A stretch of 64,000 bases of DNA. Source: Kalaharituber pfeilii (taxonomy: Eukaryota; Ascomycota; Pezizomycetes; Pezizales; Pezizaceae). This document shows positions 47,918-58,382 of the stretch, piece by piece; the stretch's first letter is position 1; each line of letters begins with the position of its first letter. The translations under genes were made by a program, and so were the position numbers. Where the stretch lies: positions 2,356,001 to 2,420,000 of the forward strand of contig WHUZ01000002.1 of the NCBI GenBank assembly GCA_015179045.1, read 5' to 3'. Below the pieces are notes generated by a model, which saw only the letters and a program-made list of their open reading frames with translations, ran no database searches and was not told the origin of the DNA.

Positions 47918-49319
47918 ATGGCAACTGCAAGTGAAGCTTGGTTTAAGCTCATCAACCCTGAAAGCTGCTGGAGCACAGTGTCACTGGAAGGAATTGAATA
48001 TGTGGACCACCTCAAGAAAGCAATCAAAAAGAAAGTGGCACCTAAATTGGATAATTATTCTATTATTTACCTCACTATCAAGGCTACATATGACGATAAA
48101 GACCCTGAAAATGCAGTGGAGCTTGATCCTAGGGATGATCTTAAAAAAGTTCTCGAGCGAGTTGGGAGACAGGATTCCCCGGTTGCTAAGAACATTCGGT
48201 TCTTTGTCTTTCTTCCACTTAGTAAGTGAGACTCATTTTGTTTTTAACTATGTATAATGCATATTTGCTAACTGTACTGTTGTTGTTAAAGCCAGTCAGC
48301 CCATAAAGCTACGGTGCATATTCAAATATGGGAAGGATGTGCGTAATGTAGCTTATGAAATCCATAAAAGCAAAATTTCATTGAGCAGCTTTGTCGAGAA
48401 AGCAAAGAGCTTATTTATGTTTCCGAAAGGTATCGAGGACTCCGACATAACAATCGAATTACAGGATCGGAAGGATCCAAAACAGACTATCCGTCTATTA
48501 GTAGACTCAAATAGTATACTACAATCAGAAGCTGAGATTGGAACAATGACATTGGTGGTATCAACGCTGCAGCGGCCATTTTCCAGCTGGACTTTCAACG
48601 AGTTCAAGGATCAATTTGGGATCATTGCCGATTCATATGGCGATCTGGACACCTTTGAACTGGACATGGAGGACTTCAGCGGCAATGCAGAGGTTGAGAA
48701 GCTTTTTGAAGATATGCTTACCGAGACAACGAAATTGCAGTTCATTTGCCCTACTGTGCATAAGGGCAAGGAAAGCAGCCGTTCTCTCTTCATCTATGAG
48801 GTGCTGAAGCAAGCCATATATGCATCCGCATCTGGATTCACATCCGCGTCCGCATCTACATCTGCATCTACCGCAATACTCCAATTGCAGGTCCAAAAAG
48901 AAGTCGCTGGGGGGCTAGGAAGAGGTCCCGCAGACTACGTTATTGAGTATTCTGATCGCCTAATTATGGTAATTGAGGCTAAAAGGAGGGACTTTGACCA
49001 GGGGATTGCTCAGTGTGCAGTTCAACTTGACTGTGCTGGTAACCTCAATAGAAAGAGGAAATGGGAGGATCCGCTGCTGCCTAAAACACTATTCGGCTTC
49101 GTAACCACTGGGGATCTTTCGGTTCTACTTCGCTTGGAATCTAAGCCCACTGGAGAAACCATAGTTAACGTTCACCGTGAGGCACCACTGCACATATCAA
49201 ATTTGAAAAACAAGTCGAAGACACGAGAGGAATTGAGTCAATTATTTCGTTACCTTCTTACTGTATTTAAGGCCATGGAAGGCAATGATATACCAGCAAA
49301 GAGAACAAGAACGGGGTAA
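47918..49319 (+). CDS. Crinkler-like protein with PD-(D/E)XK nuclease-like domain
   Basis: Two exons (47918-48221 and 48292-49319) join in phase to 443 residues. Residues 1-100 resemble the ubiquitin-like header of Crinkler (CRN) proteins (YVDHLKKAIKKKVAP, IYLTIKAT, DDLKKVLERV, IRFFVFLPL). A middle module includes FSSWTFNEFKDQFG. An Ala/Ser/Thr run (about 278-296) separates it from a REase-like domain: ADYVIEYSDRLIMVIEAKRR gives Asp316 and the Glu330-x-Lys332 pair, followed by the QGIAQCAVQL helix. The end is AKRTRTG. In known fungal CRN proteins such a nuclease-like domain is often followed by a linker and a kinase-like domain. Here the frame stops at 49317, and relics of both lie downstream. 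There is no signal peptide. Role in host interaction or inter-fungal conflict is inference. Domain calls are by motif reading. Confidence 0.7.
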
Positions 49320-49737
49320 CAAAGTTTTTTTTCCCTTTTCGGAGTCGGCTTTGGATAGTTAATGTGGTTTTTTTTTTTCTCCTTTTTTTTTCTTCCGGGC
49401 CGGCTTTCTTTCTCTGTGTGCGGCATACAATGTAATTTTACTCTTTTTTTTTTTGCATTTGGCAAAAATTAGATGGTTGTCTCAAATGTGATGCACAGTC
49501 AGTAAAGCTTTCGAAAATCGTCCAAAGCTTTTGGTTTCTTGGATAGATGTAGTCTCGTAACCAGAGTAGGATAGATGCTCTTTTTCTGTGAAAGTGCTTC
49601 ATAGCTCGAAAGTGACGGTGGGTTTCGTTGTTTAAGCAAAATAAGCATAACAAAAAAGCCAGTAACATACCCTCACAACGTATTTCCATCCCACATAATA
49701 AAAAGGGCCGGGTCATGTACTACTAGAAATACGGTAT

Positions 49738-50060
49738 GAGAAAGAGACGGAGAAAGCCAACAGGGAGAAGAAAACAAAAAAGAAAAAGAAAAAAACGTAT
49801 AGTGCAACCACACATAGAGAGGGAAAGATATGAGAGGATAGAGAAAGCCGACCAGGAAAGAAAAAAAAAAAGAATTAAAAAACATCTAGTCCAACCACCG
49901 TTACCAAGCTTAAATCCGAGAGTAGAGAACAGTTCAGAGATGCCCAGGAGCGATCGCAGCTTGCTGAGGAGCGGCGGTTGATTTAATTACAAGCCGCACA
50001 AGGCCTTCTTTCCCAATTAGAAAAATGCCAAGACTCGAGGCTAGCATATCTGCCAAGTCC
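49738..50060 (+). pseudogene. Relic of a charged coiled-coil linker downstream of the CRN-like gene
   Basis: A lysine/arginine-rich stretch (frame from 49736: TGRRKQKRKRKKR, ADQERKKKRIKK) is followed, in another frame from 49924, by REQFRDAQERSQLAEERRLI. That is followed by a TAA and then LQAAQGLLSQLEKCQDSRLA. The order (basic/charged helix, then a LL..LE.C block) resembles the linker between nuclease-like and kinase-like domains of fungal CRN-type proteins. Homology is inferred, not tested. Confidence 0.4.
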
Positions 50061-51095
50061 AGCTCATTCTACTTCTTCTCGTCGTACCTGCTATACCTGT
50101 CAAACTCGGCTCATTCTGCCTCATCCCAGGCCGCCAGGTCAGGCATACCATACGTCTCAAATTCAGCTCATTCTACCTCATCTCGTGCCATCGGGTCGGG
50201 CCTGCCATACATTCCACCTCATCTTGCACCGTCGGCTCAAATCGTTGGCTCCCCTCACCATAGCCCGCAGGGCGGCACGCGAGTAATGATATAAAAAAAA
50301 AAAACCGTCGGCTCGGGCCGGCCATACCTGTCAAATTCAGCTCATTCTACCTCATCTTGCACCGTCGGGTCGGGCCAGTTATACGTGTCAAATTCAGCTC
50401 ATTGCATGTCATCTCATGCCGTCGGGTCGGAGCTGCCATACGTATCAAATGCAGCTCCTATCACCTCATCTCACATCGCCGGGTCGGGGCTGTCATACGT
50501 AATTCAGCTCATTCTGCCTCATCTCGTGCCTCGGGTCAGGCCGGCTACACCTGTCAACTTCACCTCATCTCACGCCGTCGGGCCGTACCTGCTATACCTG
50601 TCAAAATTCAGCTCATCTCATGCCGGTGGGTCGGGCCTGCCATACATGTTAATTAAGCTCATTCTACCTCACCTCACGCCATCGGGTCGGATCTGCAATA
50701 CCTGCCAAATTGAGCTCATTCTTCCTCGTCCCACACCGTCAGCATACCTGTCAAACTCTGCTCATTCTACGCCATCAGGTTGGGCCTGCAATACCTGTCT
50801 AATTGTGCTAATTCTGCCTCATCTCATGCCTTCGGGCTTGCCATGCTGTCAAATTCAACTCCTTCTACCTCATCTCGCAGCGGTGGGTAGGGCCTGCTAT
50901 ACCTGTAAATTGAGCTCATTCTGCCTCACCTGACGCCATGCGGCCAGACCTGCCATATCTATCAAATCCAACTGATTCTGCCTCATCTCACGCCGTCGGG
51001 TCGGAGCTGTCATATCTATCAAATTCAGCTCATGTTGCCATGTCTCGCGCCGGCGAGGAAGACCTGTCATACTTGTTAAGTTGAGCTCAGATTGC
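50045..51095 (+). repeat. Minisatellite array A, about 58 bp unit
   Basis: Roughly 17-19 diverged units with the landmarks TCAAATTCAGCTCATTCT, CCTCATCTCACGCC, GTCGGGTCGGG and CCTGCCATACCTG. The average unit is near 57-60 bp. Because this is about a multiple of three, long open frames such as SNSAHSTSSRAVGSG-type repeats arise by chance. A poly-A of 12 (50292-50303) interrupts it. A related array is at 62080-62715. Confidence 0.9.
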
Positions 51096-51123
51096 AGGAC
51101 TAGTTGGCACTTCGGCCCTTTAG

Positions 51124-51471
51124 CTTAGGCCCAAGCTATATCAGAATGCGACTAGGTTCAATCCGGCGCGAGGCGTAACCAGCTATACTTACGACGAGTG
51201 GCCGCGATTCCTGTTCTATTATGATATGGAGAGTGTTTCTTTGCTTCACACAAACGGTTTCGTTCATGGAGACTTACGCCCATCGAATGTACTAGTCTCA
51301 GAACCAACAGAGAAGGCGCTGATCATCAATTTTGACGAAGCCAGAGAAGCCAACAGCGTTTGTTATCCGCCAAACCTCAATACCATCGACATCATCCAGC
51401 CAGAGGGGGCCACGGATGGAAACCCAATTACTATAGCGCACGATAATTTTATGTTCAAAAAACTTATTTGA
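51124..51471 (+). pseudogene. Kinase-like C-lobe fragment (fungal CRN/FunK1-like kinase tail)
   Basis: An open frame of 115 codons lies between stops at 51121 and 51469. It encodes YTYDEWPRFLFYYDMESVSLLHT, split here as YDEWPRFLFYYDME and SVSLLHTNGFVHGDLRPSN. VHGDLRPSNVLV is the HxDxxxxN catalytic-loop pattern, IINFDEA stands in place of DFG, and CYPPNLN..DIIQPEGATDG plus HDNFMFKKL matches the tail seen in fungal kinases attached to nuclease-like domains. No N-lobe or glycine loop is present, and there is no start in good context, so it is a fragment. It is probably the displaced 3' end of the CRN-like gene at 47.9-49.3 kb. Confidence 0.7.
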
Positions 51472-51554
51472 TTCTGAGTCCATTTACTCGCGTTGGAAGA
51501 AACCTCGCTCTGAGGTTGTGTAGTGGGTGTTTTTTTAAGATTGATCATTGCTGT

Positions 51555-51682
51555 GCGGTTTTGCTGTGGAGTTTTCTGTTGGCTTTGTTGTAGAGTTTTC
51601 TATGGGCTTTGCTGTGTGGTTTGCTGTGGGGTTTTCTGCAGAGTTTTCTGTGTGGTCTGCTGTGGACTTTGCTGTGGAGGTT
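51555..51682 (+). repeat. GT-rich irregular tandem repeat
   Basis: Short imperfect units built of TTTTCTGTG/TTTGCTGTGG (11-14 bp). Translation gives Cys/Val-rich nonsense; not considered coding. Confidence 0.7.
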
Positions 51683-52025
51683 ATTATCTTGCTCCACAAT
51701 GGTAATTAATGGTACGCACTTCAATAGAACCACTCTTCCTGTGAGGTATACTAAGCTAGATTGATCAAGCCGTCACCATGAGATAAGAGAGTCCTCGTTT
51801 CAGTTGGGTACAGTACCAAATTTATGCAGATGCTAGTCATCATTGTGAGATGGCGACTGGGCTCAGTAGTGTCTTGAGGCTTTATAGCAGAGTTGTCATA
51901 TTTTTTAGGTTACTATGACAATGCATAGAGGGCAACACATGTCGGTAACGCAATGGTGGTGGTCATGCTTAGGCAAGGTACGTTATCACCTTAGATATCT
52001 GAAAAATCTACAGCACGAAATAGTA

Positions 52026-52819
52026 GTGGTAGTCATCAATTATCTACGGTAAGGTAAGCGGAGCATTCGTACATTTCATATCCCTGAACCTCTAACCATT
52101 TGAGGCCGGCAATTGATGACCGGTCCAAATGCAAAAAAGCTAAAGCTTGTAATCGTGGTCTCATTCACCCCTACCCCGCATATCAACACAACTACAGATT
52201 CGCAATGCCTCGTATAAGCCAAAAAGCATCAATACAGAAGAAAATAGATGCTGAAATCGATGTTTTGATGACAGCAATGGAGTATGATTTAGATTCAGAG
52301 TTTGACTCAGAGTACAGTTCAGAGGAAGAAGAGGAGGACTTAGAGGAGCTTCAGAAGCTAATAGATAGGAGTGATATAGCTGCAGAAGAGGAGGACTTAG
52401 AGGAGCTTCAGAAGCTAATAGATAGGAGTGATATAGCTGCATCTATATCACTCCTATCTATGCATCTATATCACTCCTATCTATTAGCTTCTGAAGCTCC
52501 TCTAAGTCCTCCTCTTCTTCCTCTGAACTGTACTCTGAGTCAAACTCTGAATCTAAATCATACTCCATTGCTGTCATCAAAACATCGATTTCAGCATCTA
52601 TTTTCTTCTGTATTGATGCTTTTTGGCTTATACGAGGCATTGCGAATCTGTAGTTGTGTTGATATGCGGGGTAGGGGTGAATGAGACCACGATTACAGAG
52701 TACAAGCCTTAGCTTTTTTGCATTTTGGACCGGTCATCAATTGCCGGCTAGACGTACAGGGATATGAAATGTACGAATGTTCCACTTACTTACCGTAGAT
52801 AATTGATGATCACCGCTAG
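52026..52819. mobile_element. Fold-back element: large palindrome of two inverted transposase-gene starts
   Basis: About 370 bp of left arm is repeated inverted and nearly identical to the right-hand end. Outer ends read TCATCAATTATCTACGGTAA on the left and its complement near 52790-52812. Each arm encodes a protein start MPRISQKASIQKKIDAEID, followed by acidic DSEFDSEYSSEEEEEDLEEL. The left one begins at 52205, the right one on the minus strand at 52640. This start resembles N-termini of PIF/Harbinger-type fungal DDE transposases (from memory of the family, moderate certainty). No DDE domain is present. A 57 bp segment near the centre of the left arm is tandemly duplicated (about 52326-52440). 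Confidence 0.8.
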
Positions 52820-52830
52820 TGTTTTGTAGG

Positions 52831-53767
52831 TTAGGTATTTTTTTTATTATCTATAATGGTAGTACCAGCAGGAACACTAGTAGCACTCATAGTAGCAGCA
52901 GCAGCAGCAGCAGCAGCAGTGGTACTGGCATCAACAGCAGTATCGGAGCGGAGACTGTGATAGGCCACGCTTGTTATGTAACCGCCTGCAAGAGAGGCGG
53001 CGGCGAAGAGATAAAGGGCGAGGAGGAACATTAATGGTTTTTTGAGTAGGCTGAAGATGGACTTGAGGAGGAATAGCAAAATAGAGAAGACTTGGGAGAA
53101 GGGGGTGGTGATGGATGAGAATGGGTGTTCGGATTGCTGGATGGTGCATGGCGGCGCGGCCGCGGCTTGGACGAGGAGGATGGAGCGGGCATAGCGTAAT
53201 CGGAGATATCATACTCGGGTTCATCCACCTCGAGCGGCTCATGGTAGTCTCTGGGTAATCCCTCCGGTAATCGGTCTTGTAAGTCTTGTGCGGGTTTCCG
53301 CCGGCGGACCTTCCGTGCCTGCTTCTCCGATGATATCACTTTTGGTGGTGTTGGAGGGGCTATTGAAGAAGTATCGAACTCTGAAGTGGGTGTGTACGGC
53401 GGAGACGTCATGCCGTTACCAGTAGTTACAGAATTTGATGTCCGTTGGCGAGCAGGCACGAGCCTGTGCGTAAGGCGAGGAGAATTGCGTATAGGGGTGG
53501 AGGCCTGGGTGATGCGTCTGGTTGCCCGGCGGGGGTATTGGGGGAAGGGGTTTGTGGAGGTAGAGAAGGATGATGAGGAGGAGGAGCCGGAGCGGAGGCG
53601 GGGAGTGGTTATTGGTGGGGCTTTTGATGCTGGGGTTGAGAGTGAGATTGAGGTTGCGAATGAATATATTCGCTGCTGGTGCTATCTTCTTCGGTCTCGA
53701 ATCCGTCGAGGGCGATGGTGGAGGCGGAGGTGGAGGCACCGGTACTAGAGGTACTTTTAAGCGCCAT
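52831..53767 (-). CDS. Probable single-pass membrane protein, Ser/Pro-rich, structure uncertain
   Basis: On the minus strand a start MALKSTSSTG (53767) is followed, after a probable small intron, by a Ser/Thr/Pro/Arg-rich part (TTPRLRSGSSSSSSFST, RRATRRITQASTP). Next is a conserved-looking stretch (PPTPPKV, KQARKVRRRKPAQDLQDRLPEGLP, then EVDEPEYDISDYAMPAP). The C-terminal part LLFLLKSIFSLLKKPLMFLL followed by ALYLFAAASLAGGYI is a strong membrane segment, with an Ala run and a stop at 52831. The last frame change (between about 53200 and 53130) is not explained by a clean GT-AG intron, so the gene may be frameshifted. Family not recognised. A nuclear-envelope or ER tail-anchored-like role is a guess. 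Confidence 0.5.
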
Positions 53768-53797
53768 TGTGGTGCGAGCGTTGGTCAACATAGACAC

Positions 53798-54360
53798 AAT
53801 AACTAGAAAGACTGTGGGCGTTGCTGTAATGAAGAGCCTCGTTGGGCGATGTTATTTCTTTGTCGAGTGAGTAGTCTCGCTCGCGGGGAGTATCATTCTC
53901 GTTGAGGAGGATGGGCTGGCAAAGGAGATGAGGGCCAATCCTCTCTCTCGCAGCATTGGGCGAAGGCTCAATGCCAAGCCTCTCTCTCAGCAAAGAGAAA
54001 ATAAAGATAAAAATAAAAATAAAATTAGAAATAAAAATAAAAACAAAAATAAAAATAAAAATGCCGGTAGACAGCTGATGCAGCCCAATCCCTTGTAAAC
54101 CGTCTACCCCAGCCTCGATATCTCCTCGACTTATGTACAGCCAACGCAAAGATACTCGTAACCCGATGAGATATATACAAATTATGCAAGTCCCACCTGG
54201 AAATCCCATATACTGTTCTCGCTGCCAGCCAATGTACCTAAAACAGAACAAAATCGATAATGACTATCGGGATACCACAATTGAGTGCAAACAAACCAAA
54301 TCAAGTGTAAAATGGACACTAATGGAAGTGAGAATCACCTAGTCTCGTATGGTGATCGAG
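53798..54360. other. Intergenic, 3' of PRM1
   Basis: Nothing recognised apart from the A-rich repeat; it separates two minus-strand genes. Confidence 0.5.
53996..54062 (+). repeat. (AAAAAT)n low-complexity repeat
   Basis: Imperfect AAAAAT/AAATAAA repeat. Confidence 0.85.
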
Positions 54361-56664
54361 TTATAGTTTAAGATCTTCCGAAAAGGTGCTGTCATGCGCT
54401 TTCTCATTCACCCAAGTCGGGGTCAGACTCCGACTCGGAGAAAACGTCTTGGAAGGCGCATCGACTCCATATGCGTCGTACTCTGGTACTGGCGGAGCAC
54501 TACCATGGCGGGATGTCGATCCAAATTTGAGTGAGCCGCCATAAGTGGCACCTAAGGAGCCGGTAGGGAGGCCAGCCCCGAAGGTGCTGATGTTTCCACG
54601 TCCACCACCGTCGCCTCTCACCTTATCTCTTCCAAACCAGAGAAAACCAGTTCTGATAAGTGCAATAACTAAGACCAATACCCAGATCAGGCACACAGAA
54701 CCAGAAATAATAGCCTCCGTAGTGAGTGAATCCTGCCACTTGGCTGAGAGCTTGAACAGCGTCTCTGTTACCATGTCACTGGAAGCGCCTTCGGGGTCGG
54801 CAAGGAAACTATCCCCGGCGCCATTATTGCCATCCAGTGAGTTCAATGCGCCGAGGGAGAAGGTATCTTGTGGAATCTCTGGAAAGGAAATCTTCGCGTT
54901 TTCATGGATCCATGTTAGACCCTTCTGCAAGGATTCGATCTTAAGTCCGATCAGACAATCTATGACATCTTCAACAGGCTTTAAAGGAGGCAATGTTAGC
55001 AATACTCTAAAAAATTCCATTATAAAACACGATATAGCGGGGAGTTAAAATACCTTCTCAAGTGGAGTTCCTCCAAGGAATTTGTTGATACCATCTTGCA
55101 TCGTGCTGGAGAATGTATTCAACGTGTTGTTCAAGGTTTGTGCGCCTTCTGTGAGCCATCCAAAAACCTCTTCGTTCAATTGGGCGGTGACGTTCTGAAG
55201 CACATCATTTGTAGAATCGGCAAATTTGATAGAGGCCGTGTTCAGCATATCAACAACCTCCTCTGCAAAACCTCCGATATGCTCCGCAAGCTCTGGCACA
55301 GCTTTCTCAACTTGTTTTAAAACTATAAACTGAGAAAGTGTGCTTATAAGGCCAGCAAAACCAAGAGAAAGTACAAATAGAGCTGCCGGGGAGGTGACGT
55401 AGGCAACGGCCCATCTAATGAGAACTTGTTTCCTTTCAGATTTGACAATGTTTGCGAAACGAAGTCCCCAAGTTCCAGAAGATGGCCGAGAAGCAAGATA
55501 AGCGACGTCAACCGGATCGTATGCAGGGTTTGCACTAAACATGGCAGCACGCTGCTTCATGATTCTCCATCGTCGGAGTTCAAGATAAGCCATGGGAATG
55601 ATAGCAAATATCCCCAACGTGATGACCACGCTAATGACTGTAGTTTTCGTCTTATTTACAACCTCTCTGAGATTGAGGAAGAAGTTGGAGATGTCATTGT
55701 TCTCAGAACAGAAAGTAAGCTTATCCTTTTGTGGGATCGGGAAAACTGAACGGTCAAATTCATAGATCGCAAGGGAGCTGTTGATATTTCTCTATACTAG
55801 AGTCAGTTCTGGGTCATGAAGATGATTGGGGATACGTGCCTCAAGAGCCTCGAACGGCTGCCTGATGACATTTTCGCCAGCCTCTTTGACCTCCCTGAAA
55901 GTTGGAATATTATCGCGAAGCTGCTGAAGCTGGTCATTGAAGCTTGTAGGTATTTGAAGGCCCTTTTTAAGATTGTCCAGCGAAGGTATTTTCAGTTCAG
56001 GAATGGTAAGTTCGACGCCAAAGAAACTTCCAACATTATCCAGTTTGTCCTTGACATCAACCAAAAACTGTCGGATCTCCGTGAGTTGTCCGTCAATCTC
56101 TTCGGTCGCCTTTTTAAGAGTATTGTTGACAGCGTCTCCAATAGTCTCTGTAGCATCGAGCACGACCCCAATACTACCTGAAATAGCAAGCGTTATCAGG
56201 CAGGCATATGTTGATACCATCATGCTAATCACAAAAACAACGATTTCTCTGACTGCTGCAAGAGCCAGGAACAATGTCTTGTGGAGTGCTTCCACTCCTC
56301 CTTCAATTGCTTTGGCGCTAAGTTCGTTAACTCCCTGGGCCATGTAATGTGGCATGGATGCCATGGCACTACCTGCTCTCTCCACAGCAACACATGCAGA
56401 AAGTGCCTCACGTTCAGCAGAATCAATATCACTACCTAGAGATTGAGTTGACAAAAAAATTCGAACCACTATCAAGGCCAGTAAAATTGTCCACCTGTTG
56501 AACCAAACTTGTGAGAGCTTCGATCGAGGACCAAGATAAGGTGTAAGATGTCGAGCAGTATCAGGCTTCACTGCTTTCGCCTGGCTTAGGCTTGGATACG
56601 CATAAGGTGACATAGTATAAGGACTGAACAAGCCCGACATTTGCCCAACCAGTGGAGGCGCCAT
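54361..56664 (-). CDS. PRM1: Plasma membrane fusion protein PRM1
   Basis: Prm1 is a multi-pass protein that acts at the plasma membrane during cell fusion in mating (and hyphal fusion in moulds). Minus-strand exons 56664-55840, 55791-55054 and 54978-54361 give 726 residues, a normal length. Membrane segments: RWTILLALIVVRIFL, ISMMVSTYACLITLAIS, TTVISVVITLGIFAIIPMAY, YVTSPAALFVLSLGFAGL and ISGSVCLIWVLVLVIALIR. Conserved blocks include RHLTPYLGPRSKLSQVW, FDRSVFPIPQKDKLTFCSEN (a conserved Cys), LELRRWRIMK and CLIGLKIESLQKGLTW. The first intron must be GC-AG (AG|GCACGT, 48 nt): only this removes the stop and restores the expected RNINSSL..YEFDRS join. The start at 56664 (MAPPLVGQM) was chosen; another in-frame ATG lies at 56739. 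Tail ends toward 54.3 kb. Confidence 0.93.
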
Positions 56665-58382
56665 TTTGCGTAAGAAAAAGATCTCTGGAGAATGATGTGT
56701 GGGGAATGAAAGAAAACTGGGTTTCGTGTTTAACACCAAGGAACAAAAACAGTTTTCGGTGAGAATATTGGTTAGAAAGGAAGGAGGCTTGTTTAAAAGG
56801 ATAGAAGAAACAAAGCAAAGGGTGAAGTAAACTGGTGATCAACACCGTCTTTTGAATATCTAGGAAGATAGGGAATTTAAATGGAAGAAGAAAGAGAAAA
56901 AAAAACAGCTTCCCGAAACTGGCTTCACAAAACAGAAGGGAATATCAAAATGCCCTTCTATTGAGTGCAATCGAGAGAAACTGCTGAGCTGCTGGAATTC
57001 CATTGTGGGTATATATGGAATAAGGGAGGTATTGTAGGTGCAAGGTGAGGCTCCACAAAGAATGGGTATAGATGGGTCCCTACACTGGCCAAGATGATTG
57101 TAGCTGTGACTGGCCAAGATGGTTGTAGCTGTGTGGTTGCTGTGGAGTGAAGCCTCAGCTGTTGGTAAAAAATGAGGAGGTGTCTATTTTCTTCCTACGT
57201 CTCGAAACAAATGGTTGGTATGAAAAAGCGCAACGTCGTTGGTCCATAGAGCTTGCCGATCGAGCATTCAATGACGGTTGAACTGCACGTACTCGTTCAG
57301 CTGCCCATTTATTCCCCGACAGGGTGTAGCGGATGCACACTTGTGGCAAGCCCATTGTGTAGAACTATTGATGGTCGTCTCGACAAAATGCTTTGTGGCT
57401 ATTTGTGGCGTCAGTCTCTAACAAGTGCTCAATGGAACAGAGAAAGGGTCCCCTGTTGACAGATCGCCATTGCATCTGCTGGTGCTGATTGGAGGCGTCA
57501 AGTGTAACCCTGCATTGCCGTTTGAATCATCTTGCAGCCTTCAATCAGGTATCATTGGCTCACACTTCTACACCCTTAATTCGACCGCCCCGTTGCGGGA
57601 CGAATAGAGACCATTCAATCAAAGCTGTCACTATTTCTGTCATGGTGCGATTGGGAGCCTGATCCTTGGGTTGTGCACACGAGCTGAAACGATAGTATGT
57701 GCGCACACTGGAGGAAGTGAAGGGATCCGGAGGTATCGCGACTTCCCGGCTAGCATCGAAGAAGCAGTCAGAACCGCAACTGATATCATACCAACTAGCG
57801 ATGCTGTAGTCTGATTGGGTTGGCATAATCTCGTCGGCTGGCGGTGAAATAGGCTCAAGCTGCATATGGCACAGTTTCAGGGCCGCAGATGGCTTGGGGT
57901 CTGGTTACGAGACTAGCTCTGGGGTAGGTAAAGTTCGTGCGGGAATCTCAAGATTTTGCCGACACAATGACATAAGAGCGCCAGCGCACAAGTCTGTAGA
58001 CAATCATGGGTGCATAAGTAAGTATGCTTGCCAGCTACGTTGGATAATATTATCGCATGTGCGGAAGAGTCTAGAAATACTGCTTGACGCTCCCCCCGGG
58101 AAGTACACTTGAATATGTTTACTAGTACAGGCAGCGAAGTAAGTAAATTACAATATTCCCGTCGCGAATTTAGAATTCCAAAATTCCACAATGTATCTAA
58201 TGATATCAATGACAAAATTGCAGAAATTGCAGAAATTGCAGAAATTCCGAGCACAATAGGCAATGCTTTCTTGCAGAATTTGCTCACATATCCATCGACT
58301 GCCCATAAGTAGAACCAGACTACCGCGAGTAACAAATGACGGAGTGTCGAGGGTTACTTGAGCAAGTCACAGCCACAAAGCA
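56665..58382. other. Intergenic upstream of PRM1 to the end of ECM31
   Basis: Nothing firmly recognised. A minus-strand frame of 101 codons (57865 to 57560) is unassigned. A stem-motif copy (GTCTGGTTACGAGAC) is at 57899-57913. A short tandem of about 30 bp (GGCCAAGATG.TTGTAGCTGTG) is at 57086-57135, and a (TTGCAGAAA)n repeat is at 58217-58246. Confidence 0.45.

Noticed and set aside
50025..50933. Long plus-strand frames across array A reading as SNSAHSTSSRAVGSG-like repeats
   Set aside because: They follow from a repeat unit near a multiple of three. Frames shift between units, start nowhere sensible and overlap each other, so they are not called genes.
51523..51705. Cys/Val-rich 60-codon frame resembling a small cysteine-rich secreted protein
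   Set aside because: It is produced by a GT-rich tandem repeat; no signal peptide and regular CC spacing follows the DNA repeat.
55792..55811. A 20 nt GT-AG intron in PRM1 (GTATAG..CAACAG)
   Set aside because: Too short for splicing and breaks the expected RNINSSL sequence; the 48 nt GC-AG intron fits better.
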